Origin: Bacteroidales bacterium
GTDB lineage: Bacteria > Bacteroidota > Bacteroidia > Bacteroidales > UBA932
Direction of reading: 5' to 3'
Length of the DNA stretch: 64,000 nt
NCBI GenBank assembly: GCA_017619655.1
Contig: JAFZRV010000001.1
Location: 248,001-312,000 of the forward strand
Shown: one piece after another, positions 8,243 through 15,461 of the stretch
How positions within the stretch are numbered: position 1 is the first letter of the stretch
How the letters are laid out: each line of letters starts with the position of its first letter
Program-made: the position numbers and the translations under genes
The notes under the pieces: generated by a model
Told to the model about the DNA's origin: nothing
The model's input: the letters and a program-made list of their open reading frames with translations, nothing else
Database searches by the model: none

Positions 8243-9781
8243 ATGAGACGCTTTCTCACCCTTTGTCTGATCGCGCTGACCGTGGCAGTTCCTGCCTTCT
8301 CGCAGGAACTGCCCAAGCGCGAATTCCGTGGAGCGTGGCTGCACATCGTCGGCAACCAGCAGATCAAGACGCTGACGCGCGAGCAGATCCAAGGCTGGTT
8401 TACCGCTACGCTGGACAGCCTCCAGGACATGGGCTGCAACGCCGTGATCTTCCAGGTCCGGCCGCAGGCCGACGCTTTCTACGCCTCGGACATCGAACCA
8501 TGGACCCGCTTCCTGACCGGTGAGCAGGGCGTCGCCCCCGATCCCTTCTGGGATCCCCTCCAATTCATGATCGAGCAGTGCCATGCCCGCGGCATGGAGC
8601 TGCACGCCTGGTTGAACCCCTACCGGGTGACGTCGAACGACCAGGAACAGCTGAGTCCCGAGCATCTCTATTTCAAGAAACCGGAGATCTTCAAGCGCTA
8701 CGGGAAGCAGCTCTATTTCGATCCGGGTGAACCGGAAGCCATCGCGCACACTGTGCGCGTGATCGCCGACATCGTGACCCGTTACGATGTCGACGCCATC
8801 CATTTCGACGACTATTTCTATCCTTATCCCGAGACCTTCGAGGAATTCCACGACGATGCCTCCTTCACGAAATACGGCCCCGCCCAGGGCTTCGAGTACT
8901 GGCAGAAGAACGACTGGCGCCGGCACAACGTGGAAACGCTGATCCACGAGATCAACGACACCATCAAGGCCATCAAGCCGTGGGTGCGCTTCGGCATCTC
9001 GCCGTTCGGCATCCACCGCAACAAGAAAGACACCCCCGACGGCAGCGGCAGCGAAACGGACGGGCTCTCGAACTACGAGCAGCTCTTCGCCGACGTGCCC
9101 GCCTGGGCGGAAAAAGGTTACATCGACTACATCGTGCCGCAGCTCTACTGGCGGATCGGCTTCGCCCGCGCGGACTACGATGTGTTGATTCACTGGTGGA
9201 ACGACCAGAACTACAAAGGACAACTCTATATCGGCCAGAGCATCTCGACCTTCAGCGCGCCCGACCTCGACAAGCCGGACGTGACGCAGACGGCCCGCAA
9301 GATGCAGCTGGTCCGCGATCTTCCGAACGTCGACGGCAACGTGTGGTGGCCCGGCTGGTCGCTGGCGCTTCAGGCCCAGCCCTGGTACACGCCCCGGCCC
9401 GCCCCGGCCGACGCCAAACCCTTCTCGCTGGCGGATTCCCTCCGCACCGTGTATCAGCGCAACCTGGCGCTGATTCCCGCCTATACCGACCTGGACGCCG
9501 TCGCGCCCGAGGCCGTGGCCTGGATCAAGGTGTCCGGCAAGGGCCTTTCCTGGCAGCCGGTGGAGACCGACGACGTGCTGCAGCAGCCGCATTTCTATGT
9601 GGTCTACCGCTTCGGCGCCGGCGAACCCGTCGACCTGACGCGCAGCGACGCCATCGTGAAGATCACCCGTGACACGCACTTCAAGCCCGCCGAGAAGCGG
9701 GACGGCCGCCACCAGTATGTGGTGACGGTGGTTGACAAGTGCTGGAACGAAAGCCCCGCATCGACAATTATCAAATGGTAA
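8243..9781 (+). CDS. GHL10 family glycoside hydrolase-like protein (YngK/DUF187 type)
   Basis: A secreted TIM-barrel protein of the glycosyl hydrolase-like 10 family, which includes YngK-type lipoproteins proposed to act on peptidoglycan-derived or other bacterial polysaccharides. Signal peptide 1-21 (ends AVPAFSQ); then the family opening REFRGAWLHIV, 'GCNAVIFQVRPQADAFY', 'HAWLNPYRV', an Asp-rich active-site strand 'AIHFDDYFYPYPE', and 'YIDYIVPQLYWRIG'. The C-terminal 100 residues form a separate, probably fibronectin-like, domain. 512 residues. It follows the phosphatase by 9 bp and precedes asnS by 9 bp. The natural substrate is unknown. Confidence 0.9.
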   Translation: MRRFLTLCLIALTVAVPAFSQELPKREFRGAWLHIVGNQQIKTLTREQIQGWFTATLDSLQDMGCNAVIFQVRPQADAFYASDIEPWTRFLTGEQGVAPDPFWDPLQFMIEQCHARGMELHAWLNPYRVTSNDQEQLSPEHLYFKKPEIFKRYGKQLYFDPGEPEAIAHTVRVIADIVTRYDVDAIHFDDYFYPYPETFEEFHDDASFTKYGPAQGFEYWQKNDWRRHNVETLIHEINDTIKAIKPWVRFGISPFGIHRNKKDTPDGSGSETDGLSNYEQLFADVPAWAEKGYIDYIVPQLYWRIGFARADYDVLIHWWNDQNYKGQLYIGQSISTFSAPDLDKPDVTQTARKMQLVRDLPNVDGNVWWPGWSLALQAQPWYTPRPAPADAKPFSLADSLRTVYQRNLALIPAYTDLDAVAPEAVAWIKVSGKGLSWQPVETDDVLQQPHFYVVYRFGAGEPVDLTRSDAIVKITRDTHFKPAEKRDGRHQYVVTVVDKCWNESPASTIIKW

Positions 9782-9790
9782 CACGATAAC

Positions 9791-11170
9791 ATGAAACGAA
9801 TCAAGGATTATTTGAGCGGACAGCCCCAGCAGGACATTGTGGTGAAGGGATGGGTCCGCACCAAACGTGGCAACAAGAACGTGGCGTTCATCGCCCTGAA
9901 CGATGGCTCGACGATCAACAATATCCAGGTGGTCTGCGACTTGCAGAAGTTCGACGAGGCGCTGATGAAACAGGTCACTACGGGCGCCTGCCTCTGCGTG
10001 AAAGGCGACCTGGTCCCCTCGATGGGCAGCGGCCAGGCCGTGGAGGTCCAGGCCCGCGAGATCGAGGTCTACGGCACGGCCGATCCCGAAGCGTACCCGC
10101 TCCAGAAGAAAGGCCACAGCATGGAGTTCCTGCGTGAGATCGCGCACCTGCGCCCGCGCACGAACACCTTCGGCGCCGTGCTCCGCATCCGCCACGCCAT
10201 GGCTTTCGCCATTCATAAGTTCTTCAACGACAAAGGCTTCTACTATCTCCATACCCCGCTGATCACGGCGAGCGACGCCGAAGGCGCCGGCGAAATGTTC
10301 CAGGTCACGACCCTCGACCTCGACAACCCGCCGCGCACCGAAGACGGACGTGTCGACTACAGCCAGGACTTCTTCGGACGCCTGACCTCCCTGACCGTGA
10401 GCGGCCAGCTGGAAGGTGAGCTCGGCGCCACGGCCCTGGGCAGCATCTACACCTTCGGCCCGACCTTCCGCGCCGAGAACTCCAACACCCCGCGCCACCT
10501 GGCCGAATTCTGGATGGTGGAGCCTGAGATGGCCTTCTACGACGTGAATGACCTGATGGACCTCGAAGAGGAGTTCATCAAATACCTCGTGCAGTACGCC
10601 CTCGACAACTGCCAGGACGATCTCGCGTTCCTCAACAAGATGATCGATCCGGAGCTGATCGAGCGCCTCAAGAGCGTCGTGTCCACGAAGTTCGTGCGCC
10701 TGACCTATACCGAGGGCATCAAGATCCTCGAGGCCAGCGGCCAGAAATTCGAATTCCCGGTGTCCTGGGGCGTGGACCTGCAGAGCGAGCACGAGCGTTA
10801 CCTCGTGGAGAAGCATTTCGGCAAGCCGGTGATCCTGACCGACTACCCGAAAGACATCAAGGCCTTCTACATGAAGCAGAACGACGACGGCAAGACGGTC
10901 CGCGGCACGGACGTGCTCTTCCCGAAGATCGGCGAGATCATCGGCGGCAGCGAGCGTGAGGCTTCGCTCGAGAAGCTGAACAAGCGCATCGCCGAGCTCC
11001 ACATGGATACGAGGAACCTGTGGTGGTACATCGACACCCGCCGCTTCGGCACCTGCCCGCACAGCGGCTTCGGCCTCGGTTTCGAGCGCCTGCTGCTCTT
11101 CGTCACCGGCATGAGCAACATCCGCGACGTGATCCCGTTCCCGCGTACGCCCAAGACGGCAGAATTTTAA
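9791..11170 (+). CDS. asnS: Asparagine--tRNA ligase
   Basis: Class IIb aminoacyl-tRNA synthetase. The N-terminal OB-fold anticodon-binding domain (about 1-110, starting with [20 protein letters not shown]) is followed by the catalytic domain, with '[15 protein letters not shown]', motif 2 '[17 protein letters not shown]' (about 225-241) and motif 3 '[15 protein letters not shown]' near the end. The 'HLAEFWM' context and 459-residue length fit AsnRS rather than the bacterial AspRS. It is tightly packed between the GHL10 gene and udk. Confidence 0.97.
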   Translation: MKRIKDYLSGQPQQDIVVKGWVRTKRGNKNVAFIALNDGSTINNIQVVCDLQKFDEALMKQVTTGACLCVKGDLVPSMGSGQAVEVQAREIEVYGTADPEAYPLQKKGHSMEFLREIAHLRPRTNTFGAVLRIRHAMAFAIHKFFNDKGFYYLHTPLITASDAEGAGEMFQVTTLDLDNPPRTEDGRVDYSQDFFGRLTSLTVSGQLEGELGATALGSIYTFGPTFRAENSNTPRHLAEFWMVEPEMAFYDVNDLMDLEEEFIKYLVQYALDNCQDDLAFLNKMIDPELIERLKSVVSTKFVRLTYTEGIKILEASGQKFEFPVSWGVDLQSEHERYLVEKHFGKPVILTDYPKDIKAFYMKQNDDGKTVRGTDVLFPKIGEIIGGSEREASLEKLNKRIAELHMDTRNLWWYIDTRRFGTCPHSGFGLGFERLLLFVTGMSNIRDVIPFPRTPKTAEF

Positions 11171-11197
11171 ACCTATCGCATACTTAAACGCAAAACT

Positions 11198-11824
11198 ATG
11201 TTGGTTATCGGCATCGCAGGGGGCTCCGGCTCCGGCAAGACAACGGTTGTCAAGGAGATTGCACGCAGGATGCAGCCGCACGAGGACGTGGTGGTGATCC
11301 CGCAGGACTCCTACTACAAAGACCAGAGCCATCTCTCGATGGAGGAGCGCCAGGCGCTGAACTTCGACCATCCGGATTCCATCGACTGGAAGCTGCTGGT
11401 GGACCAGCTCCGCGACCTGAAGGCCGGCAAGGCCATCGACGAGCCGACCTATTCCTACATTACCTGCACCCGTCAGGAAGCGACCGTGCATGTGGAGCCG
11501 GCCGATATCATCATCGTGGAAGGCATCCTCATCTTCACCTGCAAGGAACTGATGAAGGAGCTCGACATCAAGGTGTTCGTGGATGCAGACGACGACGACC
11601 GGCTGATGCGCGTCATCACGCGCGACATCGTCGAGCGCGGCAAGAACGTGGAGTGGGTGATCGACCGCTACACCAAGACGGTCAAGCCGATGTACCTGCA
11701 GTTCATAGCGCCGAGCAAGCGCTATGCCGATATCATCGTCCCGCAGGGTGGGCACAACAAAGTGGCTATCAGCGTGTTGCTTTCCGGCGTACGGAAGATG
11801 GCCCGCGAAAAAGAACAGGAATAA
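11198..11824 (+). CDS. udk: Uridine kinase
   Basis: Phosphorylates uridine and cytidine to UMP and CMP in pyrimidine salvage. The P-loop GGSGSGKT (8-15) is at the N terminus, followed by 'PQDSYYKD', 'FDHPDSIDW', 'IIVEGIL' and 'RVITRDIVERGK', all typical of the Udk/PRK family. 208 residues is the standard length. The TAA stop abuts the ATG of the TonB-like gene, so the two are probably translationally coupled. Confidence 0.96.
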   Translation: MLVIGIAGGSGSGKTTVVKEIARRMQPHEDVVVIPQDSYYKDQSHLSMEERQALNFDHPDSIDWKLLVDQLRDLKAGKAIDEPTYSYITCTRQEATVHVEPADIIIVEGILIFTCKELMKELDIKVFVDADDDDRLMRVITRDIVERGKNVEWVIDRYTKTVKPMYLQFIAPSKRYADIIVPQGGHNKVAISVLLSGVRKMAREKEQE

Positions 11825-12559
11825 ATGAAGCTATGGGGCGGCAAGAATAAGGAAGACCGGGTCGGATTCTATACGACCCTGGTGTTTCATTTGTCCGTCC
11901 TGATCGTCCTGCTGCTCGTCTCGATCGGCCGCGTCGCGTCGACCGAGACTTCTTTCGTGCTCGACTTCACGAAGCAGGAGGAACTGGAAAAGTTGCAGCG
12001 GGAAGTGGAAATGCAGGAGCAGGTGGCCCGGAACCTGGAGGACCAGCTGGCCCGGCAGCCGCAGCAGCGCATCCGCAATGTGGCGGTAGACGCGGGCAGC
12101 AAGCTCAAGGACGACCGCTTCAAGAATCCTTCCGAGGTCTACGACGAGGCGAAGGAGCTGCAGCGCAAGCTCGATGCGTCGAAGCGCGACGCCATGGCCC
12201 AGAAAGCGGCAGAGGAGGCGGTAGACCTGAACCAGGAGAAGAAAGGGGAGGAGTCTGACAAGCCGGCCCCCGCGTTCCAGGGTCCGTCCGTCATCTCGTA
12301 TGAAGTGGAAGGCCGCAAGGCCCTGAGCCTGCCGGTTCCGGCCTATAAGGGTTACGGTGCCGGGGATGTGCTGGTCGACATCGTGGTCAACCAGGCGGGC
12401 CGCGTGACTGCGGCCAAGGTCCGCGCCGAGGATTCTTCGGCGGACGCGTCGCTCCATGCCTTCGCGGTCGAGGCGGCCAAGCGCTCCCGCTTCTCCGCCA
12501 CTTCCGAAGCCGTCAAATCCCAGCCCGGCTGGATCCTATATCGTTTTATCGCTCAATAG
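11825..12559 (+). CDS. TonB-like energy transducer protein
   Basis: 244 residues: cytoplasmic N terminus, one membrane helix (about 15-34), a charged coiled-coil-prone linker rich in Glu, Gln and Lys (about 45-150), and a C-terminal region (about 165-244) with the TonB-C-like pattern 'VDIVVNQAGRVTAAKV' and 'AAKRSRFS'. The canonical YP motif is absent, so it is a divergent member. TonB links the ExbB-ExbD motor to outer-membrane receptors; the motor operon lies 5 kb upstream on the same strand. It starts on the base after the udk stop codon. It might instead be an AgmX/PglI-like TonB-domain protein with another envelope role. Confidence 0.75.
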   Translation: MKLWGGKNKEDRVGFYTTLVFHLSVLIVLLLVSIGRVASTETSFVLDFTKQEELEKLQREVEMQEQVARNLEDQLARQPQQRIRNVAVDAGSKLKDDRFKNPSEVYDEAKELQRKLDASKRDAMAQKAAEEAVDLNQEKKGEESDKPAPAFQGPSVISYEVEGRKALSLPVPAYKGYGAGDVLVDIVVNQAGRVTAAKVRAEDSSADASLHAFAVEAAKRSRFSATSEAVKSQPGWILYRFIAQ

Positions 12560-12569
12560 AACCTGAACC

Positions 12570-13526
12570 ATGAGACCTGAAATCGAAGCCGCCATTGACA
12601 GCATCAACGTCACGATGAATGCGGGTGGCATGAACACCATCAACATCGTCCTGGCCTTCGTCATGTACGGCGTGGCCCTGGGCATCAAGCCCCATATGTT
12701 CGTCGATGTCTTCAAGAAACCCAAATCCGTGATTCTGGGCGCGTGCTGCCAGCTGATCCTGCTGCCGCTGCTCACCTTCCTGCTGGCCCTTCTTCTGGAC
12801 TCGGTGGGCTGGATTTCCTGGACCATGGCCCTGGGTATGATCCTGGTGGCGTCCTGCCCGGGCGGCAACATTTCCAACTTCATCAGTTCGCTGGCGAAGG
12901 CGAACATCGAGCTTTCGGTGTGCCTGACGGCCATCAGTACGGCGCTGGCCGTCCTGATGACTCCGTTCAATTTCTGGCTGTACGGCAACCTCTTCCTGAA
13001 GTTCGCGTCGGTCCACGGCGAAGTGCCGTACCTCGTGATTCCGCTCTGGGATGTTTTCAAGACCATCTTCATCCTGCTCGGCATTCCCTTGACGCTGGGT
13101 ATCCTGACGTCCCATTACCTGCCGAAGCTGGCGGAAAAGATGAAGAAGCCCTTCCAGTGGGTGAGCATCATTTTCTTCCTGGCGATGGTCGTACTCTCGT
13201 TCCTGGGCAATATGGACGCCTTCCTGAAGTCCATCAAGTACATTTTCGTGATCGTGCTGATCCACAACCTGCTGGCCTTGAGTACCGGTTTCAATGTGGC
13301 TTCGCTCTTCAAGCTTCCGCGCCGCGACCGCCGCACGCTGACCATCGAGACGGGCATCCAGAACTCGGGCCTCGGCCTGGTGCTGTTGCTCGGCACCTCG
13401 ATTTTCGCCGGCCTTCCGCCGCACGGCGGCATGCTCGTGATCACCGCCTGGTGGGGTGTCTGGCACATCATCTCCGGCCTGACCGTCGCCGCCTTCTTCA
13501 ACCGCTCCAAGAAGCCTCTGGACTAA
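12570..13526 (+). CDS. Bile acid:sodium symporter (BASS) family transporter
   Basis: 318 residues with about nine to ten membrane helices. Family features include 'NIVLAFVMYGVALGIKP' in the first helix, 'ASCPGGNISNFISSLAKANIELSVCLTAISTALA' (split here across helix and unwound region) and 'IETGIQNSGLGLVLL' near the C terminus, which correspond to the two crossover regions that bind sodium in BASS proteins. Homologues move bile acids, pantoate, pyruvate or other organic anions; the substrate cannot be read from sequence. It follows the TonB-like gene by 10 bp and is the last gene before a 0.5-kb repeat-rich gap. Confidence 0.92.
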   Translation: MRPEIEAAIDSINVTMNAGGMNTINIVLAFVMYGVALGIKPHMFVDVFKKPKSVILGACCQLILLPLLTFLLALLLDSVGWISWTMALGMILVASCPGGNISNFISSLAKANIELSVCLTAISTALAVLMTPFNFWLYGNLFLKFASVHGEVPYLVIPLWDVFKTIFILLGIPLTLGILTSHYLPKLAEKMKKPFQWVSIIFFLAMVVLSFLGNMDAFLKSIKYIFVIVLIHNLLALSTGFNVASLFKLPRRDRRTLTIETGIQNSGLGLVLLLGTSIFAGLPPHGGMLVITAWWGVWHIISGLTVAAFFNRSKKPLD

Positions 13527-13528
13527 CG

Positions 13529-13728
13529 TTCCGCTACGCTTCGCTCTGGTTTCCGTCTTGCTCCCTTGTGCTTACTGGGGCTCCGCCCCAAACCCTGCCG
13601 CTCCAGCCTGCTATTCCACAAGCTCTCGCAACGGCTTCCGCTAGCGGCTGATGCCGCGCTGCGCCGACCCGAGCCGTAGGCGAGAGCACGACCATCGGGA
13701 GTAAAACCACCCGCTCAGCTGCGCTTTC
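13529..13728. repeat. Palindromic dispersed repeat F, long copy
   Basis: Its two ends match a second copy at 59410-59486. The 5' block 13543-13565 (reads GCTCTGGTTTCCGTCTTGCT) matches 59419-59441, and the 3' block 13703-13727 (AACCACCCGCTCAGCTGCGC) matches 59464-59485. The centre holds further nested palindromes, including TGGGGCTCCGCCCCA and GCTCTCGC...GCGAGAGC. No gene is seen in this stretch. It is placed between two convergently silent flanks after the BASS gene. Confidence 0.6.
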
Positions 13729-13733
13729 GTCAT

Positions 13734-13764
13734 TCGTCATGCCGGGCCCCGACCCGGCATTTCT
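13734..13764 (+). repeat. Small palindromic repeat G (ATGCCGGG-6-CCCGGCAT), copy 1
   Basis: A perfect 8-bp stem ATGCCGGG / CCCGGCAT (13739-13746 and 13753-13760) with loop CCCCGA. About 30 bp including the flank ATTCGTC is nearly identical to a copy at 42202-42232 inside the dcw cluster. It is REP-like in size and structure. Confidence 0.7.
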
Positions 13765-13771
13765 TTCATTT

Positions 13772-13893
13772 CCTGTCAGCGACGCAGACGATTCATCCAT
13801 TTAGTCTGCGTCGCTGACAGGTATTGGCCCTTTTCGACCGAAACCTGTGGCCGACGCAGACCAAGCGGCGCTTTCATCTGCGTCGCTCGCAGG
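13772..13893 (+). repeat. Two-hairpin REPIN-like element A
   Basis: Hairpin 1 is a perfect 18-bp stem (13772-13789 with 13804-13821) around the loop GATTCATCCATTTA. Hairpin 2 has arms 13844-13860 and 13877-13893 (three mismatches) around a loop containing CAAGCGGCGC. Its reverse complement is nearly identical to element B at 17457-17576. The two loops, but not the stems, recur in elements C (29453-29568) and D (33744-33859). A RAYT-like gene begins 140 bp downstream. Confidence 0.85.
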
Positions 13894-14030
13894 GGAGCGG
13901 CGCAAGATGTTTTTTTCTTTGCTGCATCAACAAATCTTTGTACCTTCGTCTTTAGCATTTCGACTGTAGCGAATGATACGCAGCGGTAGAAAATGTGCGA
14001 ACGGATTGTGTAACGAAGAAAACGAAATGC

Positions 14031-14981
14031 ATGAGGAAGACTTACCATATCTCCCTGTCTTCTACCGAAGACGAACTCTTGTTCCGAAGCGAGGCCGACC
14101 TGACCCGCGGCTTCAACTACCTGGCGACTGCCATCCTTGAAACAGATTCCCGGCTACTGGCCGACGGAATCCTGACCACACATCTGCATTGTCTGGCACA
14201 AACGGACAGTCCCAAAGTATTCATTACAAAAGTGCGGTATTCCCTCTCCCGATTCTTCAATGCGAAATATGAACGCAAAGGAATGTGGGGTGAACGGAAT
14301 CCGTTCATTCTGGAAGTCGATGGCTTTCACCATACGCTGGCAGCACTCAACTACGTCAACCGACAAGCACTGCATCACGGACTTGCATTCACGCCGTACG
14401 GCTATAGGCACTGTTCTGCCAATGCTTTTTTCCGGAAGCATTTAGGGAAGGAGGACCCGCCACTGCTTTCTGCCGACCAGCGTTATAAGTATCTTCCGAG
14501 CAGGATTTCCCTTCCAGAGAACTACCGGATGGACGCCTCAGGCCTGCTTCTGCGAGAAGACATTCTGGAAACAGCACATGTCGAGTCACTGTATGGGACT
14601 CCGCGCAATTACCTCTATCAAATGAATAAGATCGGCGATGAGAAAGGCTTGCAGGATCAGCAGGCAGAAAAATCTTCCAGCCCGCTCATCACCCTGGAAC
14701 TGATTGAGCAGGGTATACCCGACAATGATATCGGTCAGCTGCTTCGAAATGAAAGCGGAAAGCACAACCCGAACAGGATCAGTGATCTGGCGCTCTGCCA
14801 ATTGATTGATGAAACCTATGTTCCGCGTATGGTTCGAGGAAGCGAAGCGTCATCCATTTATCAAATCGATCACGCTCGTCGCGTCGCCCTGTATGAGCAT
14901 CTTCAAAAGAGCCTCTGGAATACTTGTAAGAAATACGCTACTGACGGGCAATTGCGACGATGCCTCTGTCTCGGATACTAG
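14031..14981 (+). CDS. RAYT-like (REP-associated Y1 transposase family) protein
   Basis: 316 residues from the ATG at 14031; an upstream GTG at 13995 adds twelve atypical residues and is not preferred. The N-terminal half has the layout of Y1/IS200-like transposases: the His-hydrophobe-His metal motif at H51-L-H53 (TTHLHCLAQ) and, about 75 residues on, 'NYVNRQALHHGLAFTPYGYRHCSAN', which parallels the YIHxNPVxxGLVxxPxxYxWSS block of RAYTs. The C-terminal half (about 170-316) is family-specific. RAYTs are single-copy and thought to act on REP palindromes; here the gene sits directly beside element A. Close Bacteroidota relatives are usually left as hypothetical proteins. Catalytic competence is not proven. 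Confidence 0.72.
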   Translation: MRKTYHISLSSTEDELLFRSEADLTRGFNYLATAILETDSRLLADGILTTHLHCLAQTDSPKVFITKVRYSLSRFFNAKYERKGMWGERNPFILEVDGFHHTLAALNYVNRQALHHGLAFTPYGYRHCSANAFFRKHLGKEDPPLLSADQRYKYLPSRISLPENYRMDASGLLLREDILETAHVESLYGTPRNYLYQMNKIGDEKGLQDQQAEKSSSPLITLELIEQGIPDNDIGQLLRNESGKHNPNRISDLALCQLIDETYVPRMVRGSEASSIYQIDHARRVALYEHLQKSLWNTCKKYATDGQLRRCLCLGY

Positions 14982-15050
14982 GTGGAGGTATTTCCTTGCG
15001 CACTTCGGCTCTTTAGAAAATTTAGATGAATAATTAAACAAAAATAGTTG

Positions 15051-15077
15051 TATAGTTAAAAAATTTAGCTATATTTG
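15051..15077 (+). promoter_or_regulatory. Promoter with overlapping dyad operator for the first blaI-M56 operon
   Basis: A -33 TTG (15048-15050) and -7 box TATATTTG (15070-15077) are 19 bp apart, the expected Bacteroidota spacing. Between and overlapping them is the inverted repeat TATAGTTAAA-AAA-TTTAGCTATA (15051-15073, 9 of 10 positions paired). A BlaI-type repressor bound there would block the promoter, which fits autoregulation. The operator role is inferred. Confidence 0.55.
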
Positions 15078-15095
15078 TGGAAAGAATGGACGACT

Positions 15096-15461
15096 ATGAA
15101 ACGACTGACCAAAAAAGAAGAGGTGATCATGAACCATTTTTGGGAGAAGGGACCGCTGTTTGTTAGGGAGCTACGAGAGCTGTACCCGGAGCCCAGACCG
15201 CATTTCTCGACGCTCAGCACCCAGGTGCGGACGCTGCAGGAGGAGGGGTTTATCGACCATAAAGCCTACGGACCGACCTATCAGTATTTCGCCAAAGTGT
15301 CGCGCGAGGAGTATAAGCAGCGTTCGTTGATCGGTTTGATCGACAAATATTTCGACAACTCTTATCTGAGTGCAGTTTCGGCTTTGGTGAAAGAGGACAA
15401 GATCACCGTAGATCAATTGAAAGAACTGATCGACATCGTCGAAAAAGGTGAACAGCAATGA
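15096..15461 (+). CDS. BlaI/MecI family transcriptional repressor, first copy
   Basis: 121 residues: a winged-helix DNA-binding domain (about 1-75; 'LTKKEEVIMNHFWEKGPLF', 'STLSTQVRTLQEEGFI') and a C-terminal dimerisation helix region. In BlaI/MecI the repressor is cleaved or displaced after activation of a membrane M56 peptidase, and that partner is encoded immediately downstream with an ATGA overlap. The ATG at 15096 is chosen because upstream in-frame codons overlap the promoter. No beta-lactamase or PBP2a-like gene is nearby, so antibiotic sensing is not implied. The paralogue at 18797 has the same length and layout. Confidence 0.93.
   Translation: MKRLTKKEEVIMNHFWEKGPLFVRELRELYPEPRPHFSTLSTQVRTLQEEGFIDHKAYGPTYQYFAKVSREEYKQRSLIGLIDKYFDNSYLSAVSALVKEDKITVDQLKELIDIVEKGEQQ

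Noticed and set aside
6992..11755. Very long open frame on the minus strand opposite the phosphatase-asnS-udk region
   Set aside because: Its translation is low-complexity (His, Val, Gly, Asp rich), has no family motif and is antisense to five recognisable genes; it is a by-product of high-GC codon bias.
13529..13893. CRISPR array or tandem repeat in the repeat-rich gap
   Set aside because: The palindromes are different families, not regularly spaced direct repeats with unique spacers, and no cas gene is near.
13995..14030. GTG start at 13995 for the RAYT-like gene
   Set aside because: The added residues are unlike the family, whose N terminus begins near MRKTYHISLSS; the ATG at 14031 fits.
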